Shown here piece after piece: positions 34,901-45,200 of a DNA stretch of 64,000 nt. The notes below the pieces were generated by a model that searched no databases, was not told where the DNA came from, and saw nothing but the letters and a program-made list of their open reading frames with translations. Origin of the DNA: Stichopus chloronotus (lineage: Eukaryota; Echinodermata; Holothuroidea; Aspidochirotida; Stichopodidae). Each line of letters starts with the position of its first letter. Position 1 is the first letter of the stretch. The stretch lies in the NCBI GenBank assembly GCA_021234535.1, contig CM037838.1, forward strand, positions 10,871,929 through 10,935,928, read 5' to 3'. The position numbers and the translations under genes are program-made.

Positions 34901-35748
34901 CAATTAGGAAGTAATTCAATTAAAGAAGGTAAAAGCGAGGACTTGTTTCATTATGAAATATGGAAAACAGTACAGGCCACGGGGCACTGCAGGTTACGTG
35001 TTTCAAGTAATAATTATGTTGTTCCCCCATTTTTGGTCTATGTTTCAACAAGGAAAGCCTGAACAGAAATGTAACTTCAAATACGTTCTCCATTACTGAG
35101 ACGAAGTGAAAACGCGGGGTTAGTAACAACACAAGTACAAGCAACATACAAGCATATATACAACTAAGCTATGCGTTCATAACGAGTCATGGAATCGTAT
35201 CAAGGACTCAATATACAAGCGAGAATTTAGCAAACTCGATTTACCTATAGACAACTTAATGAATAAAAAACAACGACTTGGAAAACAACAACCGCAACTA
35301 AGACAACAACAACAAAATATAAACAATTACAGCAATGAAAAAATGAAAACTAGGACAAAGATAAAACGACAACATCAATAAACAACATCTAGGATAAACG
35401 ACAACAACTATGATAAATGACAACAGCTAGGATAAACCACAACATACTACAATCCAAAACAGTGTAACTTTGTTCTATCAGTCGTAATGATTATGTTTTA
35501 CATCTCTTTTACGTCTGACTTTGTTAGTCTTTTTTTTATTTGTTAGTATCCAATAACATAGGCAACTCCTTTCTGATTATAATGCAAGAGTATGATGCTG
35601 TTGATATGAGCATCAAGAACTGTGAATGTAAACAACGAGTGAAAGTCAACTACAACAAAACAAATAAGGTTGCAGTTTGTGTCAACCAATGAATCGTAAT
35701 TTATGCAATAAGAGATCTACTCACGATTTGACCAGAAGATTCAGCCAT
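25735..35748 (-). CDS. SLC6-3: complete SLC6 Na+/Cl--dependent (amino-acid type) transporter, 13 exons, 658 aa
   Basis: Exons in order on the minus strand: 35748-35725, 34490-34346, 33394-33263, 32885-32540, 32186-32054, 30138-30004, 29771-29668, 29089-28965, 28581-28469, 27910-27779, 27147-26932, 26484-26320, 25941-25735. Lengths are identical to SLC6-2, with one open frame of 1977 nt. It is the mirror-image partner of SLC6-2 in the inverted duplication, converging on it across the two dead sialidase copies. TM1 is [14 protein letters not shown]. The chloride-site residues (Tyr63, Gln313, Ser317, Asn349, Ser353) and Na2 residues are intact. One unusual change: Asp78 in place of the nearly invariant TM2 Glu. 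TM6 reads [14 protein letters not shown]. It is probably a working amino-acid-type carrier; the substrate is unknown. Confidence 0.92.
26320..26484 (-). CDS. SLC6-3 exon 12 (TM11-TM12)
   Basis: Residues 536-590. [19 protein letters not shown], and the ending LRTPGSVYR are the apparent ancestral states. Confidence 0.93.
26531..26544 (+). repeat. poly(G) run (poly-C on the SLC6-3 strand)
   Basis: 14 G in SLC6-3 intron 11, about 50 bases before exon 12 on the gene strand. Confidence 0.9.
26932..27147 (-). CDS. SLC6-3 exon 11 (TM10, start of TM11)
   Basis: Residues 464-535, almost identical to SLC6-2 (Ile for Val in RNDIRTM). This is one of the most conserved exons. Confidence 0.93.
27779..27910 (-). 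CDS. SLC6-3 exon 10 (TM8-TM9)
   Basis: Residues 420-463. It differs from SLC6-2 by Thr in RGRKTYV and Ile in YIIGL. Confidence 0.92.
28469..28581 (-). CDS. SLC6-3 exon 9 (EL4, start of TM8)
   Basis: Residues 382-419: [20 protein letters not shown], ending GLDSE. Confidence 0.92.
28855..28866 (-). repeat. poly(G) run in SLC6-3 intron 8
   Basis: 12 C on + (G on the coding strand), about 100 bases after the exon-8 donor. It corresponds to the runs in SLC6-2 and SLC6-4. Confidence 0.9.
28965..29089 (-). CDS. SLC6-3 exon 8 (TM7)
   Basis: Residues 340-381. [18 protein letters not shown] keeps Asn349 and Ser353. Confidence 0.92.
29265..29640 (-). repeat. TCTAGA-rich tract in SLC6-3 intron 7
   Basis: Same irregular TCTAGAT/TAGTCTA repeat as in the paralogues, in the same intron. 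Confidence 0.75.
29668..29771 (-). CDS. SLC6-3 exon 7 (TM6)
   Basis: Residues 306-339. The hinge is [14 protein letters not shown], with Val325 replacing the Pro of SLC6-2. Donor gtaagt after TGTTACGC. Confidence 0.92.
30004..30138 (-). CDS. SLC6-3 exon 6 (TM5, EL3)
   Basis: Residues 261-305: [20 protein letters not shown], then [18 protein letters not shown]. Confidence 0.92.
32054..32186 (-). CDS. SLC6-3 exon 5 (TM4)
   Basis: Residues 216-260. It differs from SLC6-2 mainly at the TM4 end ([13 protein letters not shown]). Confidence 0.92.
32540..32885 (-). CDS. SLC6-3 exon 4 (TM3, EL2)
   Basis: Residues 101-215. The TM3 start reads [20 protein letters not shown]2 cysteines and all three glycosylation sites are kept. 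The acceptor is cttatag. Confidence 0.93.
33003..33211. mobile_element. remnant of the intron-3 inverted-repeat element in SLC6-3
   Basis: Keeps one end (read on minus: AACGTTTAGCCGTCGG then TTTGACGTCGG) and the GACGTC-rich interior. It is shorter than the copies in SLC6-2 and SLC6-4. Confidence 0.5.
33263..33394 (-). CDS. SLC6-3 exon 3 (TM2)
   Basis: Residues 57-100. [14 protein letters not shown] carries Asp78 (codon GAC) where SLC6-2 and SLC6-4 have Glu (GAG). Confidence 0.92.
34346..34490 (-). CDS. SLC6-3 exon 2 (TM1)
   Basis: Residues 9-56, starting [21 protein letters not shown]1 differs from SLC6-2 by Ser37 and Ile39 (GSAIGLGN). Ile39 lies at a main-chain Na2 ligand and is conservative. 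Confidence 0.92.
35725..35748 (-). CDS. SLC6-3 exon 1 (start codon exon)
   Basis: MAESSGQI, identical in protein to SLC6-2 exon 1. ATG at 35748-35746, donor gtgagt. Confidence 0.85.
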
Positions 35749-36600
35749 GGCCTGTAGTTTTGTATAGGGGAATATGTGAAACCTAACGACACTGTGGGGT
35801 GAGATAGCTCACGCAATGCCTTTACGTAGTAGTTGTTATTACAATATTCCTAGAGTTACATGAGTGGCAATCGAGCCAGTGGTAAATATCATAAAACTTT
35901 ACTAGGTGCCTACATATACAGGGCCATAATTACAGCTCCTGATACCAATATATTACATTACATTTAACTGAGAATTGTAAACTTCTCCATTTTTATTGCT
36001 GTCAATTGTCCATAAAAGAAAATCTTGACGGGGCAAAGGTTTCATTTGAATCATTACAAGGGCAAATAACTTGAAGTGTTGCTTTGAATTAAATACTCAT
36101 CCTTCTTTTTTCGTTGTTTTTTTTTTCCTCATCATAAGGCTGATGACGATGCACCATTTTGGGGTGTGAACCAATATCAAGTTGCTATTGTTATTTGATT
36201 AGTTAATTACGGTGTCCCAGAAAACCCGTGTTGATATAACATCTCATGCAGTGATGCAGTAACGAGATTACTCATCGACGGTTACACGCACAATGTTAGC
36301 ACCAATCAATTCACCCTATATAAAAAAAAAGAAGAAAGTAAGGTTTTGTGGCCAATCACAGTGATGGTTAAATATGGGACAGCTGGAACGTGCTCCATCA
36401 TACTTTGATCCAAAAATAAATTTACTTGAAAACGTATTTAAGACCCATTTATGCACTAGGTGTAGTGAGACGTAAAATAAGAATGGTCTCGAAATTACGA
36501 CTTCAGTTGATCTGGAAAGTGGTTTCCATCCAAAGTTTTATTTTCCGGTGAGTGACCATCAGATTTTTGTTCAAGCCCAACCTTACTTTTTATTTTATTA
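35749..36600 (-). promoter_or_regulatory. SLC6-3 upstream/5' UTR block
   Basis: The minus strand aligns with the upstream regions of SLC6-2 and SLC6-4, including the 5' UTR segment with GAGCTATCTCACCCCAC, the GATATTGGTTCACACCCCAAAATGG segment, and a CCAAT-like GATTGGCCAC block also in SLC6-4 (38575-38600). I do not find the TGACGTCA seen in the other two. Confidence 0.5.
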
Positions 36601-37360
36601 TTATTTCTTTTTTTGAAGATTAACACGTAGCCGTCGAAAGAGCCAGGTCATTTAGTGACATATGGCAATATGTGCTCGTGAATAATTAGACCCTGGCCAC
36701 GCCTCTCATGCATACACCTCGTACTTTTAGAACATACTAAAATGATAGGTCATCTATTTACTTATACAACAAACAATTGACATACTTTTCAAACTGAAAT
36801 ACTTTTAGCACACTGAACAATAAAAATTGCTACATTTATAATATACTACATTGTGATAAATGTTGAAATTCTTTAAGTATAGTTACTTTTCCATGAATGT
36901 TACGAGTATTCTAGTAATAATTTAGGAAAGTAACTAATATTTCATTTTCCCACAAAGTCTTTATTTTGTTTTTATTAAAACGGGTCTCGACACTGTAGAT
37001 CAAATCCGAATGAACATAGATTCAGTAACAACAGTTACTGTGGTCAGAGGAGAATTCCAGGCACGAAACATGTCTTCTCAGTTATTTACCAAATTCAAAC
37101 CATTTTTATTCATTCTTGATATTTTGAAATGGACTTCTCAAGAGCAACAAGATATGTTTAAACTTCCCGCCAACAGAGTTTCTATAACCCAATGCATATA
37201 TACGAGGGGTTGCGACCATTATTATGTAATTGACCGTGAGTTGGTAGTACCTTAAGTAGTACTAAATTTATTTTGGAGGCCAAACATAATGGGGACATCT
37301 TCTGACGTCCCCCACCCCGTGCAGATGATTTTGTCAGAATGCGCTGCAAAGGTTGAGAGT
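36600..37360. other. spacer between the unit-3 and unit-4 duplications
   Basis: AT-rich sequence, no gene seen. It lies between the outer edge of the inverted pair and the start of the third copy, between the head-to-head genes SLC6-3 and SLC6-4. Confidence 0.5.
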
Positions 37361-38439
37361 ATCTTCCATTATATATTTCTTACGTTACATATCTTTATCC
37401 ATTACATATCTTTAACCATTACATATCTTCCACAGAGTAGCCTAATCATGACAGGCTATAACAAGCCTGCCGCATGTGTGAAATTATAAGACTGGAGAAG
37501 GTCGAGTGTTTGTCAATGTGTGTGTCTACAAAAACATGTCACGTGGAGACTCAGAAACATGATCTTGTCTGGACCATATGAATATGATAAATTGATACCA
37601 ACTATAAATTAGATGTATAGGACAAGTTGGCAACTCAACATAACATTCCTTCAGTCTTCAGCATAATTCAATCAGTTATTCAATGTCTTATTCATTTTTC
37701 TTTCCTATTCCTCCTATATGTTTCCTTCTATTTTTTCATATTTCTTCTTTAATTGATCTGCGGGTTCCGCAACAGGGCCGGAGATTCAGTTTGGAAGGCC
37801 CTGGGCACGAAGTTATGTGGAGTGGGGGGGGGGGGGTGTGACTCTAATTCTTCACAAGAAAAATTTTCGAAAATCACGAAAGGAGGTCAATGGTTGTCAC
37901 TTACACCCCCCCTCCCCCACACCCCTTAACTCAAGGTGATCTCTGCGGGGATTCACCATGTTATACAAGGTGGCTACATCTGGATTCAGTGTAGAATTGA
38001 TGCAAATCTAAAGGTAATCTTTTTGTTATGTGGGAGATCACACCGTCCCCTGATTCGCTTGTCCGTATTTAATTTTGACCCTGTTTTGATTTTTACCAGT
38101 TCTATAAAGTTCTTCCTTCCCGGTTTATTTCTGATTTTACTTAATGTATTCAAACAGCTACTGTTTTGTTTAAGATTACAAATAAATCTGCATGACATAA
38201 AATAATAACCAGAGCTGTGCGTTTTATTCTCCGGAATTAAACAAAATCCGGTTTATCCGATACGCAAATTTATGAGGAAAGTACATGTTATAAATTGGAC
38301 TAATTAAAAGTTTGTTTCGCAATGATTTAAAATGTGATCGGAAATATGAAATTTATGAACAAAGAATTCGAAATCGACGTAGTTATACCCCAGCTTACCA
38401 TATTTACTTGAAAATAAAGTTGAATCAGGTTCCGTGATG

Positions 38440-39190
38440 ATGACGTCAAGCTTTTGCTGATGAGTTAGGAGTTAGACGGCGATAGTAATATATATGCTAT
38501 GGTTACCTAATACAATGGTGTTTTGTAAGTAGGATATATTTTTTGGACACAAAGGTATCCTTTATTGAAGCATCACTGTGATTGGCCAAAACCTTACCTT
38601 CTTTTATAAAGGACGAATTGATTGGTGCTAACACTGAGTGCGTAAACCATCGTAGATGAGTATTCGCGTTACTACGTCACTGCATGAGTTATTCTAACAA
38701 CACGGGTATACTAGGACACCGTAATTAATTAATCAAATAACAATGGCAACTTGATATTGGTTCACACCTCAAAAATGGTGCATCGTCATAAGTCTTATGA
38801 TAAGGATAAAAACAACGAAAAAAAGGTTGAGTACTTAATTTAAAGCAACATTCAAAGTTATTTGCCCATAAAGATGTTGAATCTGCAGCAATGTAGCGTT
38901 ACGTTAACCGGTCCATGAAACCTTTGGCCAGTCAAAATGTTTTTTATGAACAATCGGTAGCAATAACAATGGAGATGTTTACAATTCTCACGTGAATCGA
39001 GTGTAATATAATGGTATCAAGGACTGCAATTAGCCCTGTGTTTATAGGCACCCAATATCGTTATATGGTATTTACCACTGTCTCGATTACCACACATGAA
39101 ACTCCAGGAACTGTGTGAGGACATTGTGTGAGCTATCTCACCCTACAGTGTCGTTAGGTTTCATATTCTCCTATTCAAAGACTAAAGGCC
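38440..39190 (+). promoter_or_regulatory. SLC6-4 upstream/5' UTR block
   Basis: Same conserved segments as before SLC6-2, with the CRE palindrome TGACGTCA at 38441-38448. It has an extra CCAAT-type block (GTGATTGGCCAAAACCTTACC, 38569-38589) that it shares with SLC6-3 only. Confidence 0.55.
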
Positions 39191-39214
39191 ATGGCTGAAT
39201 CTTCTTCTCAAATC
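39191..39214 (+). CDS. SLC6-4 exon 1 (start codon exon)
   Basis: MAESSSQI; one residue (Ser6 for Gly) differs from the paralogues. Donor gtgagt. Confidence 0.85.
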
Positions 39215-42200
39215 GTGAGTACATCTTCCTTTGCATAAATTGCGATTCTTTAGTTGACATAAACTACAACATTACTTGTGTTGCGGTGTAGTGACTACAT
39301 CATCCTCTTGCATCATAATGTTGAAAATGCATGTGACACAAAAGAAAGGAGTCACCTATGTTATTGGATACTAACAAAAAAAAAAGACAAGAGACTAAGA
39401 AAGTGAGATGTAATTAAAACATTATGATCATTAAGAATGGTGGAACATACTTAGTTACACTGTTGTTGTTGCTGTGGTTTATCCTAGATGTTTTTTATTC
39501 ATGTTGTTTTTATCGTTGTCTTAGTTATCATTCGTTTTCATTGATGTAATTGTTTTAATTTTGTTGTTGTTTTCTTACTTGCTGCTGTTGTTTTCGTAGA
39601 CGTTGTTTAATCAAGTTGACTTTATGTAAATCGAATTTACAATCCCCTTGACTCGTTACGGACGCATCATTTAGTTGAATATATGTTTGTACATTGGTTT
39701 TAAGTTTGTTATTACTAGCCCCATGTTTTCACTTCGAGACAGTAATGGAGAACGTATTTGATGTTACATCCTTGGTGGAACATTGACCAACAAACAAAGC
39801 ACAACATAGTTATTACTTGAGAAGCATTACCTATAGTGTCGACTTTATTGTTTTCAATACTGAATGACGAAACAATTCCTCACTTTTACCGTCTTTAATT
39901 AAATTAATTCTTAGCTCTTGCCTTGAAATACACTTCTGACCCTTATGATTATACTCTTCAGGAGACATATTTCTGTCAGAGAGCTTCAGCAGGGAGTTTT
40001 TCAAAGCTCTTAGCTTTACCTTTTCTTCTCTGGCACCGACATGTATAAACTATAACCAAAATTTACCATGAATTGGCTAAGTATGCGCCGAATCAAAAGA
40101 TGGTCAACTTGGTCAACGTAAATTACGTGTAATAGGTTGACCAACGCGGGCCAGTTTTGACCATTGCAAAATCAGAAGGCAGTGGCAGTGTGGGGACATC
40201 CTCCCCTGGTCAGGGGGACTAGAGGCTCTAGCGTCACCCATCATCACTTACCGTACATAATAGCTCAATAAGTGGGAAGATTATCCACGAGGAGCGCTAC
40301 CACCCATCAGACAGAGCGTAGTGGAAAATTTTTGAACATGTCCAAAATAACCGTCCCGTATTAAGACTCTTCGGGACCATTCGAGACTGTTCTGGAAATT
40401 CGGTACTATTCGGGACAAATCGGGGCCATTCGGGAAATATATTATCCCCGAATAGCCCCAAAGCCCGTGCAATATTGCTCCCAGCAGTACAGAAGCTCAT
40501 GAGTAGAATCCAGTCCATCCAGTCCATCATTAGGCCCAGCCCACCTTTCCCCTGGCCAGCATGCCTCGTAAGCCCGTACCTGACGATCAACGCAAGCGCA
40601 AGAAGAACTCACCGCACACCCCAGCGTACCACAGATGATGGCATGTTGGACCGTGGCATCTAGCTGGTCATTCATGACGATTTTAAATGATGGCGGAAGA
40701 TGGCCTCCAGGGACCATACTGGGCGATACGCGACAAGTACGGTAAAATTCGGTACTATACGGGCCGATACGGGCAGATTTCGGTACCACTCTAGAATCGC
40801 CCGGAAAGTACCCCGATTAGTATTACGGGACGAATACGGGACTATTCTTGACTCGTGTGAGAGTAGCTTTAGGGATACCTTTGTGTATCTTTTTTTTTTC
40901 TCCCTACGTATCTTTCGATCGAACTGTAGGTGGCATTCCTCTTAAATGGTCTTTCTACAATTCTTAGTCCGTCTTTAGTTCAAATTTATCGGTTTGCCAC
41001 TGCAATAGAGGAACTGTACTTCCGCATCAAATTGTATATCAGACGCGTTTGCCCCTTAATTATGGGCGGCCATCAGGGCAAAAAAGACAACAATGCGAAA
41101 AGATTAAAACAAACCTCAAAAGGTTAAAATAAATGTCAAAAGGTAAAGACAAATTTCAAAAGGAAAAGATAATTGTCCAAAAGAAAGGACAAATCTCAAG
41201 AGAAAAATATAAGTGTTAAAAAGAAAAGACAAACCTCAAAAGCAAAAGATAAATGTCAAAAGGACAAGACAAACTTCAAGAGGAAAAGATAATTGTCAAA
41301 AGAAAAAGACAAAATCTCAAAAGGAAAAGATAGGTGTTAAAAAATAAAGACAAATCTCATAAGGACAAGATAATTGTCCAGAGCAAAAGACACATCTCAA
41401 AAGGAAAAGACAAATGTGAAAAGAAAAAGGCAAACCTCAAAAGGTAAAAATCAAACGTCCAAAGGAAAAGAAAAACGTCACAAGGAAAAGATGAACGTCA
41501 AAAAGTAAAGACAAAACCTCAAAAGGTAACTACAGAGGGCGTCCTGTCATTCACGGTCATAATGACATCGCGCACCTCGTGCGAACTAGTTGAGTAAAGA
41601 GCTGGGCTGGAGCTGCAAAGTGTAATACACGTTCAATACACGAGCATAGCGCACAGGCCGTTTTATTACCATGTACTGTACACACTAATGTACTTTGAGA
41701 ATTAGACTCCAAAATGGCTGAGTCGCGACAGCCTGACCTAGGCCCTGGTGCCGAGGTAGGCCTAATGCTTGGAGAACAAGCAGAACATGTACACAATACA
41801 GTAATTTCCTATCTGTCTCGACGGACGGAACAAGTGATGACAACAATACTGCGTTACCGAGACCAACTATCTGAAAATGATTTTTAGGAAATATATTCGG
41901 AGGAATATTGACTAGATAGTCTCTGTAGAGATGCGTTAGATTACCAACATTCCCGATGGGGTGATAAGACATTTTACTTGAAGCTAGCCGGAGGTTGTCT
42001 CGTTTTGTAATGAAGTTACACAATTAAATGACCAAGCGCCATCATCAGGGTACCAAATTGTCATTGGTGAATTCAGAGCCGTAGACCTCTATCTACGGCT
42101 ATTCCATAGATAGAAACGCTATATATAGGCCTAGTACCTCTCCGACTTAGTAGTAGTACGCCCTCTGCTATCCTTTTGGCTTTGTGTTGTCTTTACCTTA

Positions 42201-45200
42201 TGACGTTTGTCCTTTTCTTTTGACGTTTACCTTTTCCTTTTGAGGTTTGTCTTTTTCTTTTGACAATTATCTTTACCTTTTTGCACATATATCTTTACCT
42301 TTTGAGGTTTGTCTTTACCTTTTCGCATTGTTGTCTTTTTCGCCCCGATGGCCGCCCATACTTATTCATGTATTAGGTTCTGTTACAATAAAAAAATCTA
42401 TCAATGCCCCCTGGAGCGCGCGTCGAGTCTCGTAACCCCCTTCAAACAATCCCTTTGACTATAATGCTCGAATGAAAACAAAAGGTGAGTATTAAAGATG
42501 TTCAGCCCTCCTCCAATATTTCCAAAGTGCTGAAAGAATAAATGAAAGGAGATGCATGATTTATTATGATTCTTGTATCATCTCTCCCCATCTGATATGT
42601 AGGCCTATTGCATTTTCATAGATTTATTTTTTGGTTTCCTTAATCAAAAAAATTGAAGACATGAAATCCCTAATTCAAGCCGGACTGAACACATGCAGGT
42701 TTAGAATACCCTGGAAGTGCCGTTTCCGGCCACCTGGGGAGTTTGAAAAAGCCAAAACATTACTTGTATACGCTCCGCGCCAACATAATGACGCTCCGCT
42801 TAGATATTCCTGCCGACATTCACCCACTTTAATATTTTTTTTTCGTTGCCATCTGCTTTTCTGTTGGTTGGAGAACATCAGGTGTCTCCATTATACAGAG
42901 CCCCTAAAAATATATTTTCGCCCCCTCTGACAGAAACTTCTTTCTCCGCCACTGTCCCCATGTATGAAGCATATGACTAATTCAGTGGGATTTGCTGTAA
43001 GTCTTTGCAAATATATATATGTTTTGTTTTTTTTTAGTCTGTCGATATTTTCGACGGGGATGAGAATAAGTCACGTGGTAACTGGAGTCGCAAGACAGAT
43101 TTCATCCTTTCGATACTCGGGTTTGCAGTCGGACTCGACAATGTCTGGAGGTTCCCATACCTAGCATATGAAAGCGGTGGAGGTACTGTACCTTTTAGAA
43201 CATGCATTGAACTTTTAACGTACAACCTCTAATTAAAAATTAAGTAATGGTAGTATATATGTTTTTTAAATTACATTCAATTTTGCAACAGCATACTGAT
43301 GCAAACGTACAGTATCTGTGCCAACATTTAAACTTTGCATAGACTAGAGACCGAAATGTTGCAATGGCACTCTAAGATACAAAAAAAGGTCAGTGCATAT
43401 TCTTACAGCAGATTACAGCTTCCTGACTTAGGCAGGGCCACATTAGTGAAGTTGAAGTGAAATTTCGTGACCACTGGACATTTACGCCAGGTTCGAGGAC
43501 ACACGGTGTTATATGAAAATCAATCTTCATCGGGAAAGAGGACAATGATTGGTCGAAAATGCACTAGTGATAATCTTTTAACGATTTGGTTAATAATAAG
43601 AATATCCATCGTATTTTGCATTTTGTATTTGTATTAATGATTTTATTTCTATTTATCTTTCTAATTTGGTATAAAATGCGTATAGAAAAAATTGAAAGTC
43701 TTTCCAGTGGTAAGACTGTAGTGCTGACATTGGCAATACCCGTCAGGTCGCCTTGGTCCGTTTGTCGTGTAATAAGAGCAGCTAACAAACAGTGTTGCTA
43801 GTTGGTTGGTGGAGATGAAAAAATGGCCCCTGAAAGAGAATGAAACATCATAAAACATTAAGGAAATTTTATTTATTGATGAAAAAATATCTCATTAGCA
43901 TTTTTGTTTGGGAATTACACATTATGAAAGATGTACTTCACAAGCTACATTACATTGTAAATATGTGATGTCACACATGCAGACGCGATATATCCTTTTG
44001 TACTTTTCCTTATTTTGACTGTCTTCAGAAAAAAAAAAAACATTTACGATGGTTTAAAAGATGTGAAATTAATTTTACGTAACTTGCATAGATCAATTCG
44101 TAACTAACATAATATAACTGTTTATGGTGTAAAATATTAAGGTTAAATAACCACTTCAATTCGAATCATGCACCTGGAATTTTTTCTTGCCCAGAGTTGT
44201 CTCTCTTCCACCAACAATATCTTGAGTTACTAACAAGATATTGCTGTGAGATTTAAAATTCCTGTAGTGTACCAAAATATGTTGTTTCATTTAAGAATTG
44301 GTACTGGAATAGTCTGTTACATTCGTGTCAGTTGAAAAACAAAAATCATAAAAAGTGGATCAAGGAAGACAAAGGAGGATCAAATCAAATACCAGTGCCC
44401 CTCAAATTCTATTAGCATTACGGTTTCCCCAAACTTTTGATTGGTTTGAGAGATAAAAGAAGATATTTATATGTCCCTTATTTGCATGATCCTCATCATT
44501 ATAAATGTATGCATAAATACATGGACTGATGCAAAGTTACAATTTTCAAGATGGCCTCTGCATGTTTCGTGACTGGTTTATCAAACGTTAAGGCTTCTCT
44601 TTTTTCTTTCTTTCGAAAATGTCGTCAATTACGTTACGTCAATTGCTAACTTTTCAAAATAAGGTCACCTTTGATGCAATTTCACCAGCTCCTTAGATTA
44701 CGTCACCAAACTCCGATTGAGTTTGTTCTAAATTTACGGGAATAAGAAGAAAGGAAATTTTGGCATAACAATAAAATATCTAAACGAAATCTACCAGTGA
44801 CATTATTTTTGGTGTCTTGTGCACAACATAGATTAAAGAAAAATATTTTCCTTGGTGATGGTTTCAACATGTGGAAGTGTCTACTATTGATTGTTGGTAG
44901 AAAGTCTACTATCTCAGTTTTGATTCATTAGATGCATTTTTTTTCGTCCAAGAAAGATGACTTTTTTCATAAAAGTGTCGCCAATCTGTAACCTAAGTGT
45001 GAAGCAATGGGTAAAGTGATGCAGAGTTTTTCAATGGAAAAAGAAAATGAATTATTGTCATGCATGATAATCGATGGTTCCTTTTTCATTTATCAAAATC
45101 TCAAAAATTGATGACTTCTCGCTTTATCGAACCATGTCATTAATTCCAATATTAACAGGGGCCTTTCTCATTCCTTACTGTGTGATGCTATTTTTTATGG

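Larger units (their letters stand above)
4330..36600. repeat. large inverted duplication (arms about 4330-21340 and 21625-36600)
   Basis: Left arm: SLC6-2(+), CTA tract, conserved blocks, NEU-a(-). Right arm: NEU-b(+), conserved blocks, CTA tract, SLC6-3(-). Exons, intron positions, intronic elements and flanks follow in mirror order. The axis lies between the NEU-a upstream intron (ends near 21340) and the NEU-b exon (starts near 21625). The third unit, 37360 to beyond 64000, has the same order as the left arm. Confidence 0.8.

Noticed and set aside
40297..40789. Overlapping ORFs of 97-115 codons on the minus strand
   Set aside because: They lie within the truncated inverted-repeat element and are not matched in frame over their length in the better copy at 61 kb.
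41714..41890. Short ORF starting MAESRQ inside the nested element, resembling the MAESSGQI start
   Set aside because: The likeness is only four residues, the ORF is on a transposable element, and no donor joins it to SLC6-4 exon 2.
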